A stretch of DNA of 64,000 nt from Deinococcus seoulensis (GTDB lineage: Bacteria; Deinococcota; Deinococci; Deinococcales; Deinococcaceae), in assembly GCF_014648115.1 (NCBI RefSeq), contig NZ_BMQM01000012.1, positions 57,655-121,654 of the forward strand. Direction: 5' to 3'. This document shows positions 8,304 to 17,579 of this stretch, piece after piece (positions within the stretch are counted from its first letter, which is position 1; the number at the start of each line of letters is the position of its first letter). The position numbers and the translations under genes were made by a program. The notes beneath the pieces were generated by a model that saw only the letters and a program-made list of their open reading frames with translations, had not been told where the DNA came from and ran no database searches.

Positions 8304-9473
8304 ATGAAAGCCGGGCGAAGGACCGTGTGGGCGTGGTTTCCACTGCTGTGGCTGGCGTTCCTGGTGTACCCGGTCATGGGGTTCTTCGCGCAGCCGCGCA
8401 CGGCCGGGGAGTGGGCGCTGTTCTGGCCGGTCACGCTGGGGTTCGTGGCCGTGTACGCGCGGGTGTTCTTCTTCCGCTCGCCCGGGCGCGCGACCCGCTG
8501 GGCGCTGGCCGGGTGGGCGTACGCGCTGGTGGCGTACGCGCTGCTGTTCCCGGTGTCCAGCGGCGGCGCGACCGCGTTCCTGATCTACGGGGGCAGCGTC
8601 ATCGGCTACCAGGGGCGCGTGAGCGCGGCGTTGTGGCTGGCGTTCCTGAACGTGGCGGTCATGGCCCTGCCGTTCTGGAACGGGCAGTACACCACGTCGG
8701 ACCTGGGGTGGCTCGCGCCGAACATGCTGTTCACGCTGGTCGCCGCGTACGCCAATCACGCGTCGTTCCGGCGGAACGTGGCCGACGCCCGCCTGAGCGA
8801 GGTGCAGGCCGAACAGGAGCGGCTGGCGGCCGACGCCGAACGCGAACGCATCGCCCGTGACCTGCACGACCTGCTGGGCCACACCCTGAGCGTGATCGTC
8901 CTGAAAAGCGAACTGGCCGGAAAACTCGCCGAACGCGACCCGGCCCGCGCGGCAGGCGAGATCCGCGAGGTCGAACGCATCGGCCGTGAGGCGCTCGCGG
9001 AGGTGCGCGCCGCCGTCAGCGGGTACCGGGGCAGCGGCGTCAACGCCGAACTGGCCCGCGCGAAGGTCGCGCTCGATACGGCCGGGGTGCGCCTGCACGT
9101 GACCGGGCCGCTGCCTGCCCTGCCGCCCCGCACCGAGCAGGCGGCCGCCATGCTGCTGCGCGAGGCGGTCACGAACGTCGTCCGGCACGCCCGCGCCCGC
9201 GAGGTGCAGGTCAGCCTGACCCCGCACGAGCGCGGCTGGCAACTGGTCGTCCGGGATGACGGGGTGGGCGGCACCCACCCGGAAGGCAGCGGCCTGACCG
9301 GCATGCGCGAGCGGCTGCGCGCCATCGGCGGCACCCTGCGCCGCGACGGGCGCGGCGGCACCACCCTGAGCGCCACGCTGCCCGGCGAGGAAGGCCAGGG
9401 CGCCCGCGGCGCGGCCACTACTGTCCCGCCCACCGCCCCCGCTGCCCGCGAGGCGCGCCTGGAGCGGCTGTGA
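8304..9473 (+). CDS. Sensor histidine kinase, DesK/NarX type
   Basis: 389 residues. Residues 8-150 hold about five hydrophobic segments and no clear extracellular domain, the layout of intramembrane-sensing DesK-like kinases. The HisKA_3 box ERERIARDLHDLLGHTLS places the phospho-accepting histidine at H188. The ATPase domain follows with EAVTNVVRHARA (N box) and VRDDGVGG and GLTGMRERL (G boxes). The C-terminal 35 residues are a low-complexity extension. The stop codon overlaps the response-regulator start by 4 bp, so the two proteins are a cognate pair. The signal may be membrane state or a substrate of the adjacent exporter. Confidence 0.92.
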   Translation: MKAGRRTVWAWFPLLWLAFLVYPVMGFFAQPRTAGEWALFWPVTLGFVAVYARVFFFRSPGRATRWALAGWAYALVAYALLFPVSSGGATAFLIYGGSVIGYQGRVSAALWLAFLNVAVMALPFWNGQYTTSDLGWLAPNMLFTLVAAYANHASFRRNVADARLSEVQAEQERLAADAERERIARDLHDLLGHTLSVIVLKSELAGKLAERDPARAAGEIREVERIGREALAEVRAAVSGYRGSGVNAELARAKVALDTAGVRLHVTGPLPALPPRTEQAAAMLLREAVTNVVRHARAREVQVSLTPHERGWQLVVRDDGVGGTHPEGSGLTGMRERLRAIGGTLRRDGRGGTTLSATLPGEEGQGARGAATTVPPTAPAAREARLERL

Positions 9474-10072
9474 TCCGCGTGCTGCTGGCCGAGGATCAGG
9501 CGCTGGTGCTGGGCGCCCTGTCCGCGCTGCTGTCCCTGGAAGACGACCTGACCGTGGTGGGCGGCGCGCCGGACGGCGAGACCGCCTGGGCGCAGGCGCA
9601 GGCCCTGAAGCCCGACGTACTGGTCACGGACATCGAGATGCCGCGCCTGAGCGGCCTGGACCTCGCGGCGCGCGTGACGCGGGACCTGCCGGGCACGCGG
9701 GTGGTGATCGTGACGACCTTCGCGCGCGGCGGGTACCTGCGCCGCGCACTGGATGTCGGCGCGCGCGGGTACCTGCTCAAGGACGCGCCGGCCAGCGAAC
9801 TCGCAGGCGCCATCCGCCGGGTGCATGCGGGCGGGCGGGCCATTGACCCGGCCCTGGCCGCCGAGGCGTGGGGCGAGGGCGACCCGCTGACCGAACGGGA
9901 ACGGCAGGTGCTGCGCGCCGCCGAGAGCGGCGCGAGTACCGCCGCGATGGCCGCCGAACTGAAGCTCTCGGAAGGCACGGTCCGCAATTACCTGTCCGCC
10001 GCGATCGGGAAACTCGGCGCGGAAAACCGCGTGGAGGCCGCCCGGACCGCACGTCACAAGGGCTGGCTCTGA
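9470..10072 (+). CDS. Response regulator, NarL/LuxR family
   Basis: 200 residues. The receiver domain has the acidic pair in LAEDQ, the phospho-accepting D54 in VTDIEMP, the TTF switch threonine and K in GYLLKD. The LuxR-type helix-turn-helix follows: PLTERERQVLRAA, then ELKLSEGTVRNYLSAAIGKLGAENR. GTG at 9470 is the start, overlapping the kinase stop. It probably activates the exporter genes 6457-8248, as DesR-like regulators do for neighbouring ABC genes. The stop codon TGA at 10070-10072 is also the 5' target duplication of the following MITE-like element. Confidence 0.93.
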   Translation: MIRVLLAEDQALVLGALSALLSLEDDLTVVGGAPDGETAWAQAQALKPDVLVTDIEMPRLSGLDLAARVTRDLPGTRVVIVTTFARGGYLRRALDVGARGYLLKDAPASELAGAIRRVHAGGRAIDPALAAEAWGEGDPLTERERQVLRAAESGASTAAMAAELKLSEGTVRNYLSAAIGKLGAENRVEAARTARHKGWL

Positions 10073-10226
10073 CACGGACTCCGATTGAATGGGTTGCAAA
10101 ACCCGCTGGGTCCAAGCGGACTCGTAGAGCTGCGCAGCAGAGCGAATAGGAGCAGGGCGGGTTCTGGGCGTGGAGCTGGCAACCTGGCGATGTTCCGGGT
10201 TGTCGGCGAAACAGACAGGATCCGTA
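10073..10226 (+). repeat. MITE-like element, full-length copy (154 bp)
   Basis: Ends match as imperfect terminal inverted repeats (consensus TACGGAYTCCG; here the first base is C). The element is flanked on both sides by TGA (10070-10072 and 10227-10229). It contains two internal dyads: near the 5' end around GAATGGGTTGCAAAACCCGC, and near the 3' end GGCAACCTGG pairing with CCGGGTTGTC. It has no ORF. This copy keeps the extra CTCGTAGAGCTGCGCAGCAGAG-like middle (22 nt, half-sites CTCGTAGAG and CAGCAGAG), shared only with the copy at 48410. The left TGA is the stop codon of the response regulator. Confidence 0.85.
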
Positions 10227-10247
10227 TGACCCGGCCCCCGGCCGCCT

Positions 10248-10265
10248 GCTCATAACGTTATGAGC
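10248..10265. other. Putative parS site 4, beside parB
   Basis: The same 18-bp palindrome, extended to 22 bp by flanking CT and AG, lies 10 bp after the parB stop codon. A site next to the partition operon is the usual arrangement for parABS systems and supports the parS reading of the other copies. Confidence 0.7.
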
Positions 10266-10274
10266 AGGCCAGTT

Positions 10275-11150
10275 TCAGTCCGAGTCCTGCGGGGTTGCCA
10301 GCAGGGATTCGAGTTCATCGAGGAGCTTCTGCACGCGGCCTTGCTCCCGGCGGCCCAGCGCCGCGATGCGCCGGTCGTCGATCAGGCGGCGTACCCGCTG
10401 CGTGCGTGAGTCCGGTGACGGCGCGGCGCGGCGGGCGGCCGCGATCTCACGGACACCCAGGCCCTCGTTCAGGGCGCGTTCCGTCCACTCGCGGCGCAGG
10501 GCGTCGTCCTTGATGCGTGCCAGCGCGGCGGCGCGGGTGTACTCCAGTTGCCCCGAACGCATCAGGGTCAGCAGGTCCGGCGGGAAGCGCAGCACGCCCG
10601 CCCTGTTCGCCGCGAACGACGCCCAGCTGCCGCGTCCCAGGCGGGCGAACACGGCGTCCAGCCGGGCCACGGTGTCCGGGTCGGGTGCGCGCCGCTGGGC
10701 GTGCAGGAGCGGCACGACCTCCGGCACGGGCACCTGCAGTTCCTGCGCGGTGAGGGCCAGGATCGCCTCGACCTCGTCGAGCGGGTTCAGGTCCTGGCGT
10801 TGCAGGTTTTCCAGCGCCGCCAGCAGCGGCACATCCTCGTCGCTGACCTCGCGCACAGTCGCCGGAATCTCGCTCAGGCCCGCCTGCCGCGCGGCCCGCA
10901 GGCGCCGCTCCCCGGCAATCAGTTCGTACCCGCCCGTCACGGGCCGCAGCAGCACCGGTTGCAGGATGCCCTGCTGGCGGACGCTCTCGGTCAGGGAGTC
11001 CAGCGCGCCGTCATCGAAGTACCGCCTGGGTTGATCGGGCCGCACGCGAATCTGATCGAGCGCAATACCCTGCGCGGCGTCGGGCGTCACGGGCAGGCCG
11101 CCCAGCAGGGAGCTGAACGCGTCGGCGCGGGCGCGACCTTTCTTAGTCAT
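10275..11150 (-). CDS. parB: ParB-family partition protein
   Basis: 291 residues. The N-terminal ParB/Srx domain shows IRVRPDQPRRYFDD, then the CTP-binding box GERRLRAARQAG at about 75-86 and ENLQRQDLNPLDE. The central part (about 115-215) should hold the helix-turn-helix that reads parS, although it matches chromosomal ParB less well. The C-terminal 40 residues are a likely dimerisation helix. The start overlaps the parA stop by 8 bp, so the two are co-translated. It would load on the palindromes at 2635, 2832, 3023, 10248 and 48676 and segregate this replicon with ParA. Confidence 0.93.
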   Translation of the reverse strand: MTKKGRARADAFSSLLGGLPVTPDAAQGIALDQIRVRPDQPRRYFDDGALDSLTESVRQQGILQPVLLRPVTGGYELIAGERRLRAARQAGLSEIPATVREVSDEDVPLLAALENLQRQDLNPLDEVEAILALTAQELQVPVPEVVPLLHAQRRAPDPDTVARLDAVFARLGRGSWASFAANRAGVLRFPPDLLTLMRSGQLEYTRAAALARIKDDALRREWTERALNEGLGVREIAAARRAAPSPDSRTQRVRRLIDDRRIAALGRREQGRVQKLLDELESLLATPQDSD

Positions 11151-12054
11151 GCTTCGCCGCCTTCGGCGCGGCCCTGACCGTCCCGCTGCCCTTGCGCGGC
11201 CCGGCCTTTGAAGCCGGGGTTTTCTGCGGAGCGGGGGCCTCCAGCGGCAGGCCCAGCGCCGTCAGCAGCTGCTGCGTGACGGTCAGGATCTCGGCGGTCA
11301 CGGGGTTACGCCGCGCGAACTCCGGCAGGGGAGAGCCGTGCAGTTGCGAGTCCGGGTACAGCGCCGGGCGGTACGTGAGCGGCGTGCTGACCGGCCCCAG
11401 CCGCCCGAACTGCGCGTGCAGCTGCGCGAGGCTCTCGCGGGAGTGGTTGGTGGTGTCGTTGTACTGCGTGACCAGAATCATGGCGAGTTTCAGGGACGGG
11501 TTGGCCTTCCGGAACCGCGAGAGCATCACGTTCACGGTCTGCAGGCCCTTGAGGCCCTTGCCGCTGGCCGGGACCGGCACGACCACGTGATCCGCCGCGA
11601 TGACGGCCAGGGCGCTCAGCTGGCCCAGGCTGGGCGGCGGGTCGATCAGCACGAAATCGTAGCGGTCCGCCAGGGGTTTCAGGGCGTCCTTGAGGCGCAG
11701 CACGCCCATCAGTTGCCCCGGCAGCAGCGGCTCGATGGTCGCCACATCCAGGTGACCGGGAATCAGGTCCATGCCGTGCACCCGCACGGGCTGCGGCAGG
11801 GCCAGTTCACTGTCGTCGTCGCCCAGCACCGCCGGGTACAGCGTGTCTTCCAGCTCGATGTCACGCACCTGTCCGTCCCGCTCGACAGTCCGGACACCCA
11901 GCCAGTCGGTCAGGTTCGCCTGCGGGTCCGCGTCGATCAGCAGCACCCGGAAGCCGAGGGTGCTGAGGGTGAAGCCGACGTCCCGCACGGAACTGGACTT
12001 CCCGACTCCGCCCGCGTGGTTGAAGAAAGTAATCACGTTCATCAGTGGCTGCAT
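11143..12054 (-). CDS. parA: ParA-family partition ATPase
   Basis: About 303 residues. It has the deviant Walker A AGGVGKSS near residue 14-21 with the usual first lysine replaced by A (most ParA read KGGVGKT), then [16 protein letters not shown], the Walker B region [10 protein letters not shown] and the late [14 protein letters not shown]. These are diagnostic of ParA/Soj proteins. The C-terminal 40 residues are basic and proline-rich, a likely DNA-binding tail. ATG at 12054 and ATG at 12042 ([11 protein letters not shown]) are both possible starts; the second matches the family N-terminus better. It is followed directly by parB and preceded by repA on the same strand. Confidence 0.93.
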   Translation of the reverse strand: MQPLMNVITFFNHAGGVGKSSSVRDVGFTLSTLGFRVLLIDADPQANLTDWLGVRTVERDGQVRDIELEDTLYPAVLGDDDSELALPQPVRVHGMDLIPGHLDVATIEPLLPGQLMGVLRLKDALKPLADRYDFVLIDPPPSLGQLSALAVIAADHVVVPVPASGKGLKGLQTVNVMLSRFRKANPSLKLAMILVTQYNDTTNHSRESLAQLHAQFGRLGPVSTPLTYRPALYPDSQLHGSPLPEFARRNPVTAEILTVTQQLLTALGLPLEAPAPQKTPASKAGPRKGSGTVRAAPKAAKHD

Positions 12055-12277
12055 GCTACCGCCAGTCGCGGCTGCACGCAGCCCGGAGGTCTTCCCTTCC
12101 GGCCGCCCGGATCAGGCAGGCCCACAGGAAGGCCAGGAAGGGGCCTCCAGAGCAGTGACCCTACCAGGGTACGGCCCAGCGGCTTCAAGCGCCTTCAAGG
12201 GACCATTCAGCGCCCGCAAGACCCATCCGACTCGCCGTCCCTCGCTGTACATCACCGGGCTGCATCCGGAACGGTCT

Positions 12278-13765
12278 TCAGCTTCCGCCGGATTCATGCG
12301 TTTCGCGGAGCTGCTGCGCGAACTCCGGCAGGCGCAACTCACTGGCCGCGCGGATCACCTCACGCTGCACCTCCACCGGATCGGCGTCGCCGGACAGCAT
12401 GGCGGCCATCAGGCCGCGCAGGTGATGCTCACGCAACTCGCGCCCCACGAACATCCGCACCTGCGTCAGCGCTCGCGCCGCCTGCTCCTCACGCGGCAGC
12501 GCACTGAACTCCGAATTCATCCGCTCGGTCAGCTCATCGAGTTCCGCCGCGGGCGTGACAGCCGCCTTCTTCGCCCGTACGGGACGCTCCGGCACAGGTG
12601 TGGCCACCTCCGGCACGGTCGCCTCCGGCGCCACACCCTCCAGTTCCTGCAGGACCGCCGTGTACTTGCCGCCCTCGTCCTTGATCACGTCGACCAGCAG
12701 CGCCGAACGTTTCTTCGGCGCGTACCCGCTCCTCAGCAGCGCCTGGAAGGCCTCCAGGCGGGTGGTGACGTGCAGGTCGCCGTACTGGTGCACCAGCTTG
12801 CGCGCCACGGGTAACACCACGCCCTCACGGCACAGCGCCTCCACCAGCGGGGAGTCCGCGATGACCTGCAGGCTCGGTTCGGGCGCCGGGGGGTTCACCT
12901 GCACGTCCCCGAACTCATACACGATCACGGTGTTCAGGCGCGCGCCGTCGTACGTGACACTGCGCAGGTACCCCCGCTCGATCAGCTCCTGATGCGCGCC
13001 GTCCAGGTTGCGTTTGATGCGCGCCGGCATGGTTTCGAGCAACTTGCACTCCCGCGCCCACTGCTGCAGCGGGATGCGCAGGACGGTCACCGGGTCACTC
13101 AGGTGCACCGGGTCGTACCGGCGGGCGTCCAGAATCCGGTACAGGCTGCGTGTCAGCGAGCGGTTGAGGCTCTGCACGAAGGTCATGTCCAGCGGTTTGA
13201 CGTACTGCGCCCGCAGGCTCTGCACCACCGGCCGCGCCAGCCGGATGCGCAGCAGCGTGCCCGAACCGAACGCCAGGCCACCCGCGGTGTCCGCGTCGAT
13301 CTGCTCGATGATGTTGAACTTGACGGTCGTCCAGCGGTCGTAGCGCTTGTCGCGCCAGGATTCACTCGCAGCGTACGTGGCGCCCTTGAGGCGGTCCAGC
13401 GAATCCTGCAGGGCCTGGTAGTACTGGCCGCTGTCCGGGAAACCCGATTTGCTGAGCAACTGGTACGCGGTGGTGTTCACTTCCCCGGAATCCGGGGAGC
13501 CCTGCTCCAGGTACATCAGGTTCAGGGTGGTGGCGAAATCGCCGTCCAGGCCGTGCGGTACGCCACCGTACTCGCTGGGGGAGATGCAGGTCAGGCGGGC
13601 GGTGCGGTCCTCGACCGTCCACTCGTGATCCCAGCGGGTGTAATCGCTGGGGATGCGCTCCTGCACGCAGATCAGGCCCAGACGCGCGGAGTTCGCCTCG
13701 TCGAAGCGCGTGATCTCACCGGGACGCTGGGGGGGGACCGTCACTTTCTTGCGGGAGCGTGGCAT
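12278..13765 (-). CDS. repA: Replication initiator protein (RPA/RepA type)
   Basis: 495 residues. The N-terminal two thirds match plasmid replication initiator protein [47 protein letters not shown], then the winged-helix part with [18 protein letters not shown] and [13 protein letters not shown]. The last 150 residues are a charged tail I do not recognise. It should bind the iterons 190-660 bp upstream of its start and open the AT-rich stretch between. The order repA, parA, parB on one strand is the common layout of Deinococcus secondary replicons. The 223 bp between repA and parA hold no gene that I can see. Confidence 0.85.
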   Translation of the reverse strand: MPRSRKKVTVPPQRPGEITRFDEANSARLGLICVQERIPSDYTRWDHEWTVEDRTARLTCISPSEYGGVPHGLDGDFATTLNLMYLEQGSPDSGEVNTTAYQLLSKSGFPDSGQYYQALQDSLDRLKGATYAASESWRDKRYDRWTTVKFNIIEQIDADTAGGLAFGSGTLLRIRLARPVVQSLRAQYVKPLDMTFVQSLNRSLTRSLYRILDARRYDPVHLSDPVTVLRIPLQQWARECKLLETMPARIKRNLDGAHQELIERGYLRSVTYDGARLNTVIVYEFGDVQVNPPAPEPSLQVIADSPLVEALCREGVVLPVARKLVHQYGDLHVTTRLEAFQALLRSGYAPKKRSALLVDVIKDEGGKYTAVLQELEGVAPEATVPEVATPVPERPVRAKKAAVTPAAELDELTERMNSEFSALPREEQAARALTQVRMFVGRELREHHLRGLMAAMLSGDADPVEVQREVIRAASELRLPEFAQQLRETHESGGS

Positions 13766-13845
13766 ATCGGGAAGTCCTCTGTCCTGACTCTATCAGGCCG
13801 GGCCGGGTGAGCAGGGTCGCCACGGAACGCGGGGTCAGCCCCCCT

Positions 13846-13908
13846 TGATTGTTGTTTGTTTTTTTGTTTTTTAAAAGATAAAAGAAATGTTGTTAACAAC
13901 AACAACAA
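13846..13908. other. AT-rich stretch, probable DNA unwinding element
   Basis: Between the repA start and the first iteron lie runs such as TTGTTTGTTTTTTTG and TTTTTTAAAAGATAAAAG, then GTTGTTAACAACAACAAC. This is the most AT-rich stretch I found in a strongly GC-rich window. Its position beside iterons and DnaA boxes fits an origin-melting site. Confidence 0.65.
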
Positions 13909-13953
13909 GGAGCCGGGGCCGAGCTGCGTGCCAGACGGTGTTTTTCGGACCAA

Positions 13954-14425
13954 CCTGCCGAGTAAATCGGGCTTTTTCTGTGGATAACTCCACCGAACCT
14001 GCCGAGTAAATCGGTATTCCTGCCGAGTAAATCGGGCCTCTGCCGGACGAACCTGCCGAGTAAATCGGGCTTTGCCTGTGGACAACCCACACGGAACCTG
14101 CCGAGTAAATCGGGCTTTGCCTGTGGATAACCCATCCAGAATGCCGAGTAAATCGGGGGTCCAACGCGCCTTTCAAACGCAAACCTGCCGAGTAAATCGG
14201 GCTTTGCCTGTGGATAACCCCTCCAGAATGCCGAGTAAATCGGGAGTCCAGACAGCACGAGACCCGATTTACTCGGCAGGTTCAAAAAACGCTGAAAAAC
14301 CGCCCGTAGACGGAACCAATGCCAAAACCGACCTGCAGACCCGGAAAGAACCTGCCGAGTAAATCGGGAGTGGGATTCCGGGCCAGATCTGCCCGGAATC
14401 CCACTAACCTGCCGAGTAAATCGGG
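13954..14425. repeat. Iteron array of the replication origin (11 copies)
   Basis: Eleven copies of an 18-bp motif, consensus CCTGCCGAGTAAATCGGG, start at 13954, 13998, 14019, 14052, 14097, 14140, 14184, 14227, 14263, 14351 and 14408. The copy at 14263-14280 is inverted; those at 14140 and 14227 have AA for the first CC and the one at 13998 ends in T. Many spacings are 43-45 bp, close to four helical turns, and one is 21 bp. These are the expected binding sites of the adjacent RepA protein, and the block 13766-14525 contains no gene. Confidence 0.9.
13979..14217 (-). other. Four DnaA boxes phased with iterons
   Basis: TTATCCACA on the minus strand (TGTGGATAA on plus) occurs at 13979-13987, 14122-14130 and 14209-14217, and the near-match TTGTCCACA at 14077-14085. 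Each begins 8 nt after the last base of an iteron (13971, 14069, 14114, 14201). The repeating unit is therefore iteron, 7-nt linker, DnaA box. DnaA is likely needed together with RepA. Confidence 0.85.
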
Positions 14426-14457
14426 CCACCACGCCCGTCCCGGACTGCCCAACTACA

Positions 14458-14485
14458 CAGGGCCGCCTCACTCCGGGCGGCCCTG
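14458..14485 (-). terminator. Stem-loop between origin and the TerD-AIM24 gene
   Basis: A 10-bp perfect stem (CAGGGCCGCC with GGCGGCCCTG) with an 8-nt loop lies 41 bp after the stop codon of the minus-strand gene 14526-15875. There is no T-run on the minus strand, so it may terminate weakly or insulate the origin. Confidence 0.45.
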
Positions 14486-14525
14486 TCGGGTGCTCACTGC
14501 TCCAGCGGATGGCGGCCCCCACCGG

Positions 14526-15875
14526 TCAATGGCGCGGCACGTTCTCCATGGCGGGCGACTCCTCGTACGGCTGCACGACCACGAACCCGTCCCCCTGGAA
14601 GGCCATCTGCAGGGTCTCGCCGCCGCCCCGCCCCAGCATGGAACGCAGGTCCTGACTGACCCGCAGGTCCGGGCGCAGGTGCTCACTCCAGGCGATGGTG
14701 GCGTTCGGATCGGTGAAGACCGGCTCGTTCGGCGTGACCCGCAAGGTCAGAGGCTTGCCGTGACTGAGAATCGCGACCATCCCGTGCCCGCGCACCTGCA
14801 CGCTGAACAGCCCCCCGGACACCATGCCCGCCACCGAACGCTGCATGGTGATCTCGTGCGTGACGGTGTCCTCGAACGCCAGCAGGTCGTTGCCGTTCAC
14901 GTTCAGGGTGTCGCCCTGCAGGCGGATGATCGCGATCTCCTTCCCCTGATCCGCGAGGTAACACACGCCCTGCCCCTGAATACTCACCAGCGGACCCATC
15001 TCCCCGCTGCCGATGCGCATGGCAGCGCCCAGCAGCGCCCCCATCCCACCGCCCGAACGCAGACCGCCCACCAGGTCACCCAGCGTGCTGGACCGCTTGA
15101 ATTCCAGCTGCCCCCGGTACGCGACCATCGCGCCGAGTTTGCTCCACACGCGCCCCCGGACCTTCACCTCCAGCATCTTGCTGCTCTCCAGCTCGAACAC
15201 GTCACCCGGCCGGTCCTGCTCGGCGCTGCGGCGCAGGAACTCCGCGACGCTGCTGCCCTGCCCGGTCTGCGCCGCAGACGCAGCGGGAGAGGGCGCAGCC
15301 GGGGAGGTGGTCGGCGGCGGCGCACCCGCCGGGGCTGGCGTGGACGCCGGGGTCGCCTCGCTGGCCACCTGACCCCCGAAGTACCCCAGCAGCGAATCCA
15401 GCCCACCTTGGAATCCCTGCGCGACACTGCCCAGCCGCCACCCACCGCCGTGCCGGTACAGTTCCGCGATCATCACCGCCCGCTCCGCCGTGAACTGCGA
15501 CCCGCCCAGCAGCACGGTCGCCCGCTCCGAACCCTGCGGGTCCTGCACACTCAGACGCAACTGCCCCAGCCGACTCATGGGCGAGTCGTCATGCGAGATC
15601 ACGAACATCAACCGCTCGACCCCCGCCGGCAGCGCCTGAAGATCCAGCTCGAACGTGGCCCGGGCACCGTCCAGCTGCAACGACACCTCGCCCGACGGAC
15701 TGCGCAACTGGTTGTAGAACACGAAATACCGGTCGTCACGGAGCTGACGGTCACCGTTCAGGCCGAACACGCTCACATCGGCCTGAGAGAGGTCATGCGT
15801 GACCTGCACCCGCAGACGCGGGCCTGAAATGAAATCGGACAGGGAACGTTTCTCACCGGGCTGAAGAAGAGTCAC
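14526..15875 (-). CDS. TerD-domain / AIM24-domain fusion protein
   Basis: 449 residues. The first 165 or so are a TerD (tellurite-resistance, vWA-like calcium-binding) domain: SQADVSVFGLN, FVFYNQLRSP, FVISHDDSP and GGSQFTAERAVMIAELYRH. A proline/alanine-rich linker (about 180-220) follows, then an AIM24/DUF124 domain with KLGAMVAYRG and YLADQGKEIAIIRLQGDTL and VRGHGMVAILSHGKP. TerD proteins belong to stress-response systems against tellurite, DNA damage and phage. AIM24 domains have no settled biochemical role in bacteria. It stands alone, with the origin on one side and a short MITE copy upstream. Confidence 0.82.
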   Translation of the reverse strand: MTLLQPGEKRSLSDFISGPRLRVQVTHDLSQADVSVFGLNGDRQLRDDRYFVFYNQLRSPSGEVSLQLDGARATFELDLQALPAGVERLMFVISHDDSPMSRLGQLRLSVQDPQGSERATVLLGGSQFTAERAVMIAELYRHGGGWRLGSVAQGFQGGLDSLLGYFGGQVASEATPASTPAPAGAPPPTTSPAAPSPAASAAQTGQGSSVAEFLRRSAEQDRPGDVFELESSKMLEVKVRGRVWSKLGAMVAYRGQLEFKRSSTLGDLVGGLRSGGGMGALLGAAMRIGSGEMGPLVSIQGQGVCYLADQGKEIAIIRLQGDTLNVNGNDLLAFEDTVTHEITMQRSVAGMVSGGLFSVQVRGHGMVAILSHGKPLTLRVTPNEPVFTDPNATIAWSEHLRPDLRVSQDLRSMLGRGGGETLQMAFQGDGFVVVQPYEESPAMENVPRH

Positions 15876-15960
15876 AGAGCAACCTCGCAGGAGGGAACAG
15901 AGGGCAGGAGGGGGGACGCCGAACAGTCGCCCCCCAGTTTAACGGCCACCCGCCCCCTGA

Positions 15961-16022
15961 TACGGACTCGGATTGAACGGGCTTTGCAGCCCATTCAATC
16001 CGAGCGAAACAAACGGAATCCG
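15961..16022 (+). repeat. Short MITE-like element copy (about 62 bp)
   Basis: Keeps both outer parts of the family (TACGGACTCGGATTGAACGG at the left, AACAAACGGAATCCG at the right) but lacks the middle and the last two bases. TGA precedes it at 15958-15960; no matching duplication is left on the right. The remaining non-coding sequence from 15876 to 16217 contains only a twofold GCGTGTTACC repeat near 16086-16107 and nothing else that I can identify. Confidence 0.75.
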
Positions 16023-16217
16023 CCCGGCTCCCACCCGCTAGCGCATCCAGCGGATGAGCGTGAAGAATTCACGCCCGGAACCCTGCGCGTGTTACCGCGT
16101 GTTACCGGTTGACGGTTTCGTGAGTGGCGGAAGCGTGCGGCTGGCCTCTACGCTGGGTGCCTGAGCAGAGTTCACGTGCGTGTGAACCCTGCGTGAAAGC
16201 TGGGGGGGAGGTTGACC

Positions 16218-17579
16218 TTGAACCGAGAGGCGGACAGGACCGGGTGGGCGGCGCAGGCTGAACTGGAGGTGCTCGGGCGCGTGCAGTTACGGGTGGGTGG
16301 TGTGGCCGTCCGGAACTGCGGGGAGTTGCCGCTGCGGTTACTGGCGCTGCTGGCCCTTCAGGGGCCGCTCTCGCGTGAAGAGGCGGCGGACCTGCTGTGG
16401 AACGGTTCGACCCGGCTGGCGTTGCAGAGTCTGCGCACGGCGCTCTCTACCCTGCGGGCCGCGTTGCAGGGAGCGCCGGACGTGCTGGTGATCGGCGGCG
16501 CGACCCTGTCCGTGAACCTGCAGGCCCTGTGGGTGGACGCGCTGGACAGTCCCGCCGAACCGGCGTTGCTGCACTGGTGGCGCGGACCGCTGCTGGCCGG
16601 GCGGACGTGCCGCGGCACGGACCGCTGGCTGGAGTGGCGGCACGCGGCCGAGTCCCGCCTGCTCGAGGAGCACCTCTCGGCCCTGTACCGGGCGGCGGCG
16701 CAGCAGGCGGACATCCGGCTGGCGAAGGCGTTTGTGTGCCGGGCGCGTGAACTGTCCGCAGGTTACGGCGCGGCGCCCGGCCTGCCTGACCGGAAGGGGG
16801 AGTACGAGGCGGGCCTGCTGGGCCGCGCGCAGGAACTGGCGGCGCTGCGTTGCGTGCGCCGGAGCGTTCACGTGAAAGGCCCGCGCGGTTCCGGGCGGAC
16901 CAGTCTGGTGCGGGCCGCGTTCCCGGACGCCGTGTGGTTCAGTCTGCCTGACCCCAGCGGCGCGCCTGACCCTGGCTGGGTGTCACGGGCGGTCGAGGCG
17001 GGGCGGGCGGTGTTCGACGATGTGGAGCAGTTGCCTGACCGGGTGTGGCCGCTGGCGCGGTACCTGGACAGCCGCGGGTGTCACGTGATCCTGGTGTCGA
17101 CGGGGCCGGTGCCGCCGCAGTGGCATGACCTGCCGGTGATCGAGGTGGGCGCGGTGGGCGCGGAAACACTGATCCGGCTGGCGGCCACGCTGGCCCCGGC
17201 GTGGTCCGCTGCGGAGTTGCCGGTCCTCACGCAACTGACGGCGGGACTGCCGGGGCGGGCGGCGCGGCTGCTGCGGCCGGGCGCGGCGACCCTCAGAGCG
17301 CTGCTGCGGGCGCGGCTGGAGCAGTTCAGTGAGGACGCCCTGCGGGTCCTGTGGGTGTCCGAAGGCCCGGCGGCCGGGGAGGTGAACCGGTTGTGCGTGC
17401 AGTGCGGGCTGGAGCGCGAACCGCTGCGCAGGGCCGTGGCGACCCTGACGGACGCCGGTCTGTGGGCCGACGGGCGGGCCGCGCATCCGCTGGTGTCCGA
17501 CGTCGCGGGTGAACTGCTGCCGTGGTGGACGCGGCAGGTGCTGCATCCGGATGTCGCGCGCGCCGGGCACGCGCCGTGA
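16218..17579 (+). CDS. SARP/BTAD-like transcriptional regulator with P-loop remnant
   Basis: About 453 residues. Near the N-terminus LEVLGRVQLRVGGVAVR and LPLRLLALLALQGPLSREE and ALQSLRTALSTLRAAL form a winged helix of the OmpR/SARP type, followed by a helical BTAD-like region. Around residue 215 is HVKGPRGSGRTSLVRAAF, a Walker A-like loop in which R replaces the usual lysine (GSGRTS), so ATP binding may be weak or lost. The rest resembles the helical part of STAND regulators. TTG at 16218 is chosen because GGGGAGG lies 6 nt upstream; TTG at 16212 is the in-frame alternative. Its targets are unknown. Confidence 0.6.
   Translation: MNREADRTGWAAQAELEVLGRVQLRVGGVAVRNCGELPLRLLALLALQGPLSREEAADLLWNGSTRLALQSLRTALSTLRAALQGAPDVLVIGGATLSVNLQALWVDALDSPAEPALLHWWRGPLLAGRTCRGTDRWLEWRHAAESRLLEEHLSALYRAAAQQADIRLAKAFVCRARELSAGYGAAPGLPDRKGEYEAGLLGRAQELAALRCVRRSVHVKGPRGSGRTSLVRAAFPDAVWFSLPDPSGAPDPGWVSRAVEAGRAVFDDVEQLPDRVWPLARYLDSRGCHVILVSTGPVPPQWHDLPVIEVGAVGAETLIRLAATLAPAWSAAELPVLTQLTAGLPGRAARLLRPGAATLRALLRARLEQFSEDALRVLWVSEGPAAGEVNRLCVQCGLEREPLRRAVATLTDAGLWADGRAAHPLVSDVAGELLPWWTRQVLHPDVARAGHAP

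Noticed and set aside
10248..10265. The 18-bp palindrome as a parB terminator hairpin
   Set aside because: It has no loop and no T-run, and identical copies occur away from gene ends, so a protein-binding site fits better.
14072..14362. Short ORF across the iterons
   Set aside because: The translation merely repeats the iteron sequence (for example NRALPVDNPSRMPSKSG twice), so it is origin DNA, not a gene.
13954..14425. Possible CRISPR array
   Set aside because: Spacing is irregular, repeats are only 18 bp and one is inverted, DnaA boxes are interspersed, and repA is adjacent: an iteron origin explains all of it.
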